Origin: Alloalcanivorax marinus | GTDB lineage: Bacteria > Pseudomonadota > Gammaproteobacteria > Pseudomonadales > Alcanivoracaceae | Reading direction: 5' to 3' | Length of the DNA: 64,000 bases | Assembly: GCF_016906305.1 (NCBI RefSeq) | Contig: NZ_JADDOL010000013.1 | Location: 1 to 64,000 of the forward strand | In this document: positions 56,350-64,000 of the stretch, in pieces | Position numbering within the stretch: position 1 is the stretch's first letter | How the letters are laid out: the number at the start of each line of letters is the position of its first letter | Made by a program: the position numbers and the translations under genes | Notes under the pieces: generated by a model | Told to the model about the DNA's origin: nothing | The model's input: only the letters and a program-made list of their open reading frames with translations | The model's database searches: none

Positions 56350-57102
56350 TTAGCGGGCGTAACGGGTCTGTAAATAATCGAGAATACGCCGCGACTCGAA
56401 CAGCTCCTCGCCGGTGTTGGGGTCGATCAGGTAGGGCACCGCCACGCGGCCCGCCCGGGCCAGCAATTCCTGGCGGTGTCGCTGGGTGGGCAGGTACTCC
56501 ATTTCCAGGGCCTTGCGCATGGGCGGCAGCACCCAGTCCTGCCATTGATCGCGCCCGCATTGACGCAGCAGGTACGGCAGCTGCAGCTCGCAGAGCCGCT
56601 CGCGCACCAGCCGGGCGAACGGGCTGCCCTCGAAGGAATAAAGGATCAGCGGCTGCTCGGGCACCGCCGCCTCGCGGGCGCGCAGCCCGTGACCGGCGCG
56701 GGTCAGCGACGCGGCCATGGAGGCGGCGGTGCGGGCCCGCAGGCGCCAGCCGCCGGGCGCCGGACGGCCGCCGTACTCGCGATACAGGTAGTCGATGATG
56801 TCGGCGGATTCGTACAGCGCCACGCCAGTATTGGGGTCCATCAGATAGGGAAAGGCCTGGCGTCCGCCCAGCTTCTCCACCAGGGGCCGGTAGCGATCGC
56901 CGCCCTTGGGGCAGGGGTGGATCAGCACGTCCAGGTCCAGCTCGGTGAGCGCCTCGCGCACCAGCCGGCAGAACGGGCAGCCTTCCATTTCGTACAGCTC
57001 CAGCGGCTCCGCCGGCTGGCGGGCCGCCGGTCGGGTGGCGATACCGCGGCCCTGCTGGGCCAGGCTGGCGGCCAGGGAACGGGCCTCATCCAGGGAAAGC
57101 AT
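56350..57102 (-). CDS. Tandem glutaredoxin/GST N-terminal domain protein
   Basis: The 250-residue protein has two thioredoxin-fold GST_N domains. The first (about 35-115) has EMEGCPFCRLVREAL, a CPxC-type redox motif, and FPYLMDPNTGVALYESADII. The second (about 150-245) repeats the layout as SFEGSPFARLVRERL with both Cys lost, then VPYLIDPNTGEELFES. No GST C-terminal helical domain follows either half. The start at 57102 (MLSLDEARSLAA) fits better than the upstream in-frame ATG. A redox or glutathione-binding role is inferred. Confidence 0.8.
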   Translation of the reverse strand: MLSLDEARSLAASLAQQGRGIATRPAARQPAEPLELYEMEGCPFCRLVREALTELDLDVLIHPCPKGGDRYRPLVEKLGGRQAFPYLMDPNTGVALYESADIIDYLYREYGGRPAPGGWRLRARTAASMAASLTRAGHGLRAREAAVPEQPLILYSFEGSPFARLVRERLCELQLPYLLRQCGRDQWQDWVLPPMRKALEMEYLPTQRHRQELLARAGRVAVPYLIDPNTGEELFESRRILDYLQTRYAR

Positions 57103-57177
57103 GACGATCTCCTTTGTCGGTTTGGTGGTTACCCTGGGGCCGCGCCGGGCGGCATGCAATGGCCGCCGCGCCCGGCG

Positions 57178-57243
57178 GATCGCGACTGAAGTCGCTCCCG
57201 CGGCGCTTACCGAGTCCGTGCAGGAGCGGCTTCAGCCGCGATC
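57178..57243. repeat. REP-like inverted pair
   Basis: GGATCGCGACTGAAGTCGCT and the inverse ending CAGCCGCGATCC frame about 25 bases. The inner arms are slightly degenerate (CTCCCG, CAGGAG). The 302 bases between the GST_N gene and the thiolase gene hold only this pair and the thiolase leader. Confidence 0.8.
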
Positions 57244-57404
57244 CGCGATGCGCTGGCCGTTCCGCTCAGGGCGGCTGAGCGCTCCTGTCATTGCCGCGCC
57301 GGCGGGGCTGGGGCACCCTGGCCGTCTGCTTTTCATCGACGCCGGTGCCGCCGGGCCCCGCCCGCGCCGCGCCGGTTACTGCCCAAGGCGAGAGGAAAGG
57401 TTAC

Positions 57405-58616
<1,212 letters not shown>

Positions 58617-58638
58617 CGGACCCAACGGAGAGAACACC

Positions 58639-60798
58639 ATGACTGAATCGACTATCCGCTGGGAACAGGACGCGGACCACATCGTCACCCTGATCCTGGA
58701 CGATCCCCAGCAATCCGCCAACACCATGAACGAGCGCTACATGCGCTCCATGGAAGAGACCGTGAGCCGCCTGGAAAAAGAGAAGGACGACATTGCCGGG
58801 GTGATCATCACCTCCGCCAAGAGCACCTTCTTCGCCGGCGGCGACCTGCGCGATCTGGCCAAGGTGACCAAGGAAAACGCCCCGGAATTCGCCAAGGGCG
58901 TGGAAGCCGGCAAGGCCCAGCTGCGCCGCCTGGAAACCCTGGGCAAGCCGGTGGTGGCGGCGCTCAACGGCACCGCTCTGGGCGGTGGCCTGGAAATTGC
59001 CCTGGCCTGCCATCACCGGGTGGCGCTGAACAATCCGAAGGCCCAGTTCGGCTTTCCCGAAGTGACCCTGGGCCTGCTGCCCGGCGCCGGCGGCGTGGTG
59101 CGCACGGTGCGCATGCTGGGCATCCAGAACGCTCTGATGCAGGTGCTGATGCAGGGCCAGCGGCTGAAGGTGGAAAAAGCCAAATCCGTGGGCCTCATCG
59201 ACGACATCGCCGACAGCGAAGACGACATGCTGGCCAAGGCCCGGGCGTGGATCAAAGCCAACCCGAAAGCCAAACAACCCTGGGACGAGAAGGGCTACAA
59301 GATCCCCGGCGGCACCCCCAGCACCCCGGCGTTCGCGCAGAACCTGCCGGCGTTTCCGGCCAACCTGCGCAAGCAGCTCAAGGGCGCCAACTACCCGGCG
59401 CCGCGCAACATCATGGCCGCCGCCGTGGAAGGCGCCCAGGTGGGCTTCGACGACGCCCTGACCATCGAAGGCCGCTACTTCGTGGAACTGGCGCGCGGTC
59501 AGGTGGCGAAGAACATGATCAACGCGTTCTTCTTCAACCTGCAGGCGATCAACGCCGGCGCCAGCCGTCCCAAGGACGTGCCCAAGTACAAGGCGGAAAA
59601 GGTGGCGGTGCTGGGCGCCGGCATGATGGGCGCGGGCATCGCCTACGTCACCGCCCGCTCCGGCGCGCAGGTGGTGCTCAAGGATGTGTCCATCGAGAAC
59701 GCGGAGAAAGGCAAGGCCTACTCCGAGAAGCTGCTCGACAAGGAAGTGTCCAAGGGCAAGATGAGCCAGGAGAAGAAAGAAGAAATCCTCGCGCGCATCA
59801 CCCCGGCCGCCGACGCCAAGGATCTGGAAGGCGTGGACTTCGTGATCGAGGCGGTGTTCGAGAACACCGAACTCAAGCACAAGGTGTTCCAGGAAATCGA
59901 GGACGTGGTCAATCCGGACGCGGTGCTCGGCTCCAACACCTCCACGCTGCCGATCACCGGCCTGGCCGAAGGCGTGAAGAAGCAGGATAACTTTATCGGC
60001 ATCCACTTCTTCAGCCCGGTGGACAAGATGCCGCTGGTGGAAATCATCCGCGGCAAGAACACCAGCGACGAAGTGCTGGCCAAGGTGTTCGACTACACCT
60101 TGCAGATCAAGAAGACCCCCATCGTGGTGCACGATTCCCGGGGCTTCTTCACCAGCCGTGTGATCGGCACCTTCATCAACGAGGCCATCGCCATGGTCGG
60201 TGAAGGGCAGAACGCCAACTCCATCGAACAGGCGGCCACCCAGGCCGGTTACCCGGTGGGCGCGCTCAAGCTGATCGACGAGATCAACATGAAGTTGTCC
60301 CTGAAGATCGCCGGCGAGTACAAGCAGGCCGCCGAGAAGGCCGGGGGCGAAGCCCAGCGGCACCCGGCCCTGGCGGTGATGGAAAAAATGGTCAACGACC
60401 TGGACCGCCCGGGCAAGCTGGACGGCAAGGGCTTCTACGACTATCCGGAAGGGGGCAAGGCGCACCTGTGGCCGGGTCTGAAAGAGCAATTCCCGGCCCG
60501 GGACCCGATCCCGTTCCAGGACATGCAGGAGCGCATGATGTTCGCCGAGGCCATCGAAACCGTGAAGTGCTTCGAAGAAGGGGTGATCGATTCGGTGGGC
60601 GACACCAACATCGGCTCCATCTTCGGCATCGGCTTCCCGGCCTGGACCGGCGGCGTGGTGCAGTACATGAACCAGTACGAGGGTGGCCTGCGCGGCTTCG
60701 TGGCGCGCGCCCAGGAACTGGCCAGCACCTACGGCGAGCGCTTCACGCCGCCGAAACTGCTGGTGGAAAAAGCGGAAAAGGGCGAGATGTTCAAATAA
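58639..60798 (+). CDS. FadB/FadJ-like multifunctional enoyl-CoA hydratase / 3-hydroxyacyl-CoA dehydrogenase
   Basis: The 719-residue beta-oxidation enzyme has an N-terminal crotonase domain (about 1-200; [28 protein letters not shown]) and an NAD-binding dehydrogenase domain ([15 protein letters not shown] near 318). The catalytic region [15 protein letters not shown] and [10 protein letters not shown] follow, then a C-terminal dimer domain. The closest layout is the FadJ/PhaJ-like monocistronic alpha subunits of Alcanivorax and Pseudomonas. It lies 22 bases after the thiolase gene and together they form an acyl-CoA degrading complex. A terminator follows. Confidence 0.92.
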   Translation: MTESTIRWEQDADHIVTLILDDPQQSANTMNERYMRSMEETVSRLEKEKDDIAGVIITSAKSTFFAGGDLRDLAKVTKENAPEFAKGVEAGKAQLRRLETLGKPVVAALNGTALGGGLEIALACHHRVALNNPKAQFGFPEVTLGLLPGAGGVVRTVRMLGIQNALMQVLMQGQRLKVEKAKSVGLIDDIADSEDDMLAKARAWIKANPKAKQPWDEKGYKIPGGTPSTPAFAQNLPAFPANLRKQLKGANYPAPRNIMAAAVEGAQVGFDDALTIEGRYFVELARGQVAKNMINAFFFNLQAINAGASRPKDVPKYKAEKVAVLGAGMMGAGIAYVTARSGAQVVLKDVSIENAEKGKAYSEKLLDKEVSKGKMSQEKKEEILARITPAADAKDLEGVDFVIEAVFENTELKHKVFQEIEDVVNPDAVLGSNTSTLPITGLAEGVKKQDNFIGIHFFSPVDKMPLVEIIRGKNTSDEVLAKVFDYTLQIKKTPIVVHDSRGFFTSRVIGTFINEAIAMVGEGQNANSIEQAATQAGYPVGALKLIDEINMKLSLKIAGEYKQAAEKAGGEAQRHPALAVMEKMVNDLDRPGKLDGKGFYDYPEGGKAHLWPGLKEQFPARDPIPFQDMQERMMFAEAIETVKCFEEGVIDSVGDTNIGSIFGIGFPAWTGGVVQYMNQYEGGLRGFVARAQELASTYGERFTPPKLLVEKAEKGEMFK

Positions 60799-60826
60799 CA
60801 ACAAAGCCGCTTTCCGCGACCCCGGA

Positions 60827-60853
60827 GCCCCGCCGCAAGGCGGGGCTTTTTTG
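60827..60853. terminator. Terminator after the thiolase-FadB/J pair
   Basis: AGCCCCGCC and GGCGGGGCT pair in a 9-bp stem around GCAA, followed by six T residues. It lies between the converging fad and nit genes. Confidence 0.9.
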
Positions 60854-60942
60854 TTGTTCATCTGAAGCTGCCGTCGCGCCCTGAGTCGCGCCCCGGCTGG
60901 AGCGAAACTTTCCCGCTAATACGCGATAAATCTTTTTTATGC

Positions 60943-62217
60943 TCAGGCGATACCGGCCAGGTATTGCTCGCGCAACGGCAGCCGCGCCGCTTCGATACGG
61001 TTGACCAGGTATTCGGCGTCCTCGGCGATGGCATAGATACGCCCGGAGCCCCAGGTGTGCAGCCAGGGCAGGCCCAGGAAATAGAGACCCGGGCTGGCGG
61101 TGACGCCGCGCCGGTGTTTGGGGTAGCCAGTGGCGTCGAAGGCCGGGGCGTCGATCCAGGAAAAGTCCGGTGCATAGCCGATGCACCAGATCACGGCGGC
61201 GATGCCTTCCGCTTCCAGGTCCAGTTCCCTGTCCAGGTCCCGGGGCGGTTCCCACACCGGTTCATAGGGCGGCTCGGTGGGCGCGTCGATGCCCTCGCGG
61301 GCGATGTAGTCGTCGATGCTGTTCTTGATGCGCGCGTTGGTGGCATCGGCCTGGTCCAGGTTTTTGCCCAGGTCATCGCCGAAGCGGGCCTGGCCGGCTT
61401 CCACGGTTTCAAGCCGGCCGTGCAGGCGCATGCCCTCCAGGGCGAAACGGCGCAGGTCGATGTCGCGGCCACCGTCGCGGCCGGTGACGTAGTGGTTGGC
61501 CTTGGCGCGCACCTGTTCCTCGGTGAGGTGATCCTGGACCGGAATCCGGTAATGGCCCATGTCGTCGAGCCAGTCCACCACATCGCGGCCCCGGTAAAAG
61601 CGTGAAACCCGGGGCGCCGGGCCCACCGCCAGATGCACCCGGCGGCCGGCCAGGTGCAGGTCCTCGGCGATCTGGCAGCCGGACTGGCCGGTGCCGACCA
61701 CCAGCACCGCGCCCTCCGGCAGCGCCTCGGGGTTACGATAGGCGGAGGCGTCCACCTGTTTGATGCGCGCCGGCAGCCGGCGCGCGTAACCCGGTACCTT
61801 GGGCCGGTGATAGCTGCTCACCGCCATCACCACCTGGTCGGCGGTGAGCGGGCCCCGGTCGGTGTCCAGACGGTAGCCGCCCACCGGCAGGGCGCGTACC
61901 GCCCGAACGGTAATGCCCTCGATCAGGGGCGGATCGAAGGCGGCGCGGAACCGTTCCATCCAGGCGACGATGTCCTCCTTGACCATGAAGCCGTGGGGAT
62001 CGTCGCCGTCGTAGGGGTGGTCCGGCAGCCGGCATTGCCAGTTCGGCGTGACCAGGCAGAAGCTGTCCCAGCGTTGCTCCTTCCAGGCGTGAAAAGCCTG
62101 CTCCTTCTCCAGCACCAGATGGTCGATGTCCCTTTGCCGGAGCAGATAGCTGGTGGACAGGCCGGCCTGGCCGCCGCCCACCACGATCACCGGGTAATGG
62201 CGTTTGGCGAAGGTCAT
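60943..62217 (-). CDS. nitH: Flavin-dependent monooxygenase of the MSMEG_0569/NitH family
   Basis: The 424-residue FAD/NAD(P)H oxidoreductase has FAD-binding VIVVGGGQAGLSTSYLL at residue 10 and NADPH-binding LVVGTGQSGCQIAEDL near 170. A C-terminal ATG-like motif lies in IWCIGYAPDFSW. Conserved tyrosine-rich and GSGRIYAIAEDAEYLV segments fit the MSMEG_0569 family. In nit1C clusters this enzyme is NitH, made under cyanide or nitrogen limitation. It overlaps nitG by 4 bases and ends the operon. Confidence 0.85.
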   Translation of the reverse strand: MTFAKRHYPVIVVGGGQAGLSTSYLLRQRDIDHLVLEKEQAFHAWKEQRWDSFCLVTPNWQCRLPDHPYDGDDPHGFMVKEDIVAWMERFRAAFDPPLIEGITVRAVRALPVGGYRLDTDRGPLTADQVVMAVSSYHRPKVPGYARRLPARIKQVDASAYRNPEALPEGAVLVVGTGQSGCQIAEDLHLAGRRVHLAVGPAPRVSRFYRGRDVVDWLDDMGHYRIPVQDHLTEEQVRAKANHYVTGRDGGRDIDLRRFALEGMRLHGRLETVEAGQARFGDDLGKNLDQADATNARIKNSIDDYIAREGIDAPTEPPYEPVWEPPRDLDRELDLEAEGIAAVIWCIGYAPDFSWIDAPAFDATGYPKHRRGVTASPGLYFLGLPWLHTWGSGRIYAIAEDAEYLVNRIEAARLPLREQYLAGIA

Positions 62218-62525
62218 GGGGTTTCCTCCTCGGTGGTGACGGCACCCACCCGGGTGACGGTGACGCGGGCATCCGCTTGTCCGGCGAATTGCCGGCCGCG
62301 GGTTTCCAGGGCCAGCAGCTGGCTGTCGGCGCTGGTGCAGCGGAAGCCGTACTTTTGCTCCACGCGATCGCCGGCCAGGGTCAGGGCGTCCCGGCTCAGG
62401 GCCAGGAATTCCGCCAGCGGATAACTCTCGCCGGCGCGCAGAAAATCGTGGATCACGGTGGACGGGGAGTAGCAGCGCTGTTCGCTGTGGTCCGGCCAGC
62501 GCACGTTGAAGTGCACTTCAGGCAT
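62214..62525 (-). CDS. nitG: MSMEG_0570/NitG-like nitrogen-starvation protein
   Basis: This 103-residue protein of unknown biochemistry shows the family pattern: VHFNVRWPDHSEQRCYSPS, then GESYPLAEFLALSRDALTLA and QKYGFRCTSADSQL. It occurs almost only in nit1C-type clusters. It overlaps nitF by 8 bases and nitH by 4, consistent with a translationally coupled operon on the minus strand. Confidence 0.82.
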   Translation of the reverse strand: MPEVHFNVRWPDHSEQRCYSPSTVIHDFLRAGESYPLAEFLALSRDALTLAGDRVEQKYGFRCTSADSQLLALETRGRQFAGQADARVTVTRVGAVTTEEETP

Positions 62526-63513
62526 GGTGACCTCCTTGACGGGAAAGGGGAGAACGAGGGACGAAGGGGCGGCCCAGGTACGGGGTTTGCTGATGGTTCC
62601 AGAACGGGTGACGCTGATTGCCCAGGCTCAGGGTCAGTTGGTCGCCGTCGGTGACCCGGCCGACCTCGGCCACGGCCAGGTCCCGGGCCTGAAAGCGCCG
62701 GCTTACCTCGGCCACCCGGTCCGGCGCCACCGCCAGCACGAAGCCATAGCTGGGGAAGGTGCGCAGCCAGCGCTCCAGGGGGGCGTGTGGCGGGCGGGGC
62801 AGCGCGTCCAGGCTCAGTTCCGCGCCCACCCCGGAGGCTTCCAGCAGCATCAGGGCGGTGCCCACCGGCCCGGCCATGGAGATGTCCTTGCCGGCCCGGC
62901 AAAGGCCGTCCTCCGCCAGCCCCGGCAGGATCGCCAGGTCGCCGCGCAGGCGCGCTCCGGGAGCGTCGCTGCTGGCGTCCCAGTTGTCGCCCACGGCCCG
63001 GTAGCGACCGCGCAGATCGCAGGCCACCAGCAGGGTGTCCCCGGGGCGGGCGTCGAAGCTGGTCAGCAGGGCCTGGGCGCGGCCCAGAATCGCCACCGAC
63101 AGTTGCGGCCGGTCGCAGTGGGCGTTGCTGTGTCCGCCCACCAGTGGCACGCCGTATTTGCCCGCCGCCTCGCGCAGCCCGGCCAGGATCGCCGCGCTCT
63201 GATCGTCGCCCTGGCTCCACAGCGCGTCGGTGACCGCCAGAGCACGGCCGCCCATGGCGGCGATGTCGCTGACGTTCACCATCACGCCGCAGTAGCCGGC
63301 GAAGAACGGCTCGGCGGCCACGAACTCGTTGACGAAGCCTTCCATGGCCATCAGCAGAAAGCCGTCGCCGTCGGCCAGGGCGGCGGCGTCGTCGCCCAGG
63401 GGCAGGTGGCCGCTGTCGAGGCCGGCCAGACCCGCCATCACCGGGCGGATGTCGGCCTTGTGGGCGAACGCCGGGGCGGCGCGCAGAGTGGTGATCAGCG
63501 TCTCCAGATCCAC
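62518..63513 (-). CDS. nitF: Sll0787/NitF-like AIR-synthase-fold protein
   Basis: The 331-residue ATP-binding protein of the AIRS/GARS fold resembles ThiL and PurM. It has LGDDAAALADGDGFLLMAME (phosphate/metal-binding Asp pair), VNVSDIAAMGG, LVGGHSNAHCDRPQL and KDISMAGPVGTALMLLEASG. In nit1C clusters this is NitF, likely an ATP-dependent kinase or cyclase, substrate unknown. It overlaps nitG by 8 bases and lies 9 bases after the acetyltransferase gene. Confidence 0.85.
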   Translation of the reverse strand: MDLETLITTLRAAPAFAHKADIRPVMAGLAGLDSGHLPLGDDAAALADGDGFLLMAMEGFVNEFVAAEPFFAGYCGVMVNVSDIAAMGGRALAVTDALWSQGDDQSAAILAGLREAAGKYGVPLVGGHSNAHCDRPQLSVAILGRAQALLTSFDARPGDTLLVACDLRGRYRAVGDNWDASSDAPGARLRGDLAILPGLAEDGLCRAGKDISMAGPVGTALMLLEASGVGAELSLDALPRPPHAPLERWLRTFPSYGFVLAVAPDRVAEVSRRFQARDLAVAEVGRVTDGDQLTLSLGNQRHPFWNHQQTPYLGRPFVPRSPLSRQGGHHA

Positions 63514-63522
63514 GGGGCCTCC

Positions 63523-64000
63523 CTAGGACGCGCGCCGGCCGGTGGCCAGCAGCGGCAGGCGCCCCTCCGGCAGCGGCGGGTAGTGGGACAGGCGGGCGCG
63601 CATCAATACATGATCAAGACCGTGCAGCGTCAGGGCGCGCAGACTGTCCCAATGGAGGGCGCGGAACAGCGGTTCGTTGACGGCCTGCACCTGGGCGAAG
63701 AACGCCTGGCAGCCGCGCGCCCGGGCGCTGCCCACCGCCAGGCGGATCAGGGCGCTGCCCAGGTGGGCGTCGCGCCGGTAGCCGCGTGCCACCGCCAGCC
63801 GCGAGCCGTACCAGATGCCCGGGCGGTCGCTGTGGATGCGCACCGTGCCCACCACTTCGTCCGGGCCGCCGGCCACGTAGGCCACCGCCACGATGGTCAG
63901 GGCGCGGCGGTCCAGGGCATCGCCGTCGTCGCCGTCGAACAGACCCTGTTCAGCGCAGAACACCCGGCGGCGGAGCTCACGGGCGGCCTGGTATTCCCAG
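63523..64000 (-). CDS. nitE: GNAT acetyltransferase of the MSMEG_0567/NitE family, truncated by the window
   Basis: The frame stays open to the window edge (EYQAARELRRRVFCAEQGLF is encoded at the end), so the start is missing. The visible 150 or so residues have the GNAT core: VVGTVRIHSDRPGIWYGSRL, then RDAHLGSALIRLAVGSARAR for acetyl-CoA binding, then FRALHWDSL. Members carry an AIRS-linked family context (NitE) in nit1C clusters. A radical-SAM gene and a nitrilase gene are expected beyond position 64000. Confidence 0.8.
   Translation of the reverse strand, partial: WEYQAARELRRRVFCAEQGLFDGDDGDALDRRALTIVAVAYVAGGPDEVVGTVRIHSDRPGIWYGSRLAVARGYRRDAHLGSALIRLAVGSARARGCQAFFAQVQAVNEPLFRALHWDSLRALTLHGLDHVLMRARLSHYPPLPEGRLPLLATGRRAS

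Overview
The window looks like chromosome from a high-GC gammaproteobacterium. The order tilS-pyrG-kdsA-eno-ftsB-ispD-ispF-truD-pcm-nlpD is that of Pseudomonas-type genomes. The protein families (several long AraC regulators, an MMPL/RND exporter, DUF3336-patatin lipase, fad genes, a nit1C cluster) fit an Alcanivorax-like hydrocarbon degrader. The genus is an inference from family content, not from a marker comparison.

Layout. 238-12695 (+): housekeeping block accA, tilS, pyrG, kdsA, eno, ftsB, ispD, ispF, truD, pcm, a DUF368/PopT-type transporter, nlpD and fieF. surE and rpoS, usual neighbours in Pseudomonas, are absent here. 12773-19146: an MMPL exporter and an SRPBCC protein (-) divergent from an AraC regulator, then a fructosamine-kinase-like gene and pdxB. 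19228-20604: a small PA1571-like protein and an ATP-NAD kinase-like protein. 20759-32798: a contact-dependent inhibition (CDI) island, cdiB-cdiA-cdiI followed by displaced toxin tails, two further copies of the immunity gene, an unrelated immunity-like gene and a duplicated lipoprotein gene start. This island is AT-richer from about 28850 onward.

32851-44215: slt, rsmC, a LigE-type DNA ligase, a HigBA-type toxin-antitoxin pair between long direct repeats, tRNA-Gly(CCC) with a duplicated 3' end and terminator, a 2OG-Fe(II) oxygenase behind a near-perfect sigma-54 promoter, a frameshifted flavodoxin-like gene, a 1-Cys peroxiredoxin, a DUF3336-patatin lipase, an AraC regulator and a SIMPL lipoprotein. 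44300-52615: mrp/apbC, dcd, the purM-purN-DUF3108-DUF3108 operon (-), DUF2066-hda and sthA. 52806-60798: a phytase-like esterase lipoprotein, an exported CYTH-like protein, an Smr protein, a tandem GST_N protein, and a thiolase plus multifunctional FadB/FadJ-like pair. 60943-64000 (-): the 3' half of a nit1C-type nitrilase/cyanide-assimilation cluster, running off the window edge.

A family of REP-like inverted pairs (core GTAGGAGCGRCTTCAGYCGCGA) sits at gene ends across the window, often at or inside stop codons. The strongest candidate for an undescribed system is the CDI locus. It has a membrane-type toxin C-terminus, a predicted three-helix immunity protein, and an array of orphan toxin-tail/immunity modules that keep the same 8-bp stop/start overlap geometry.
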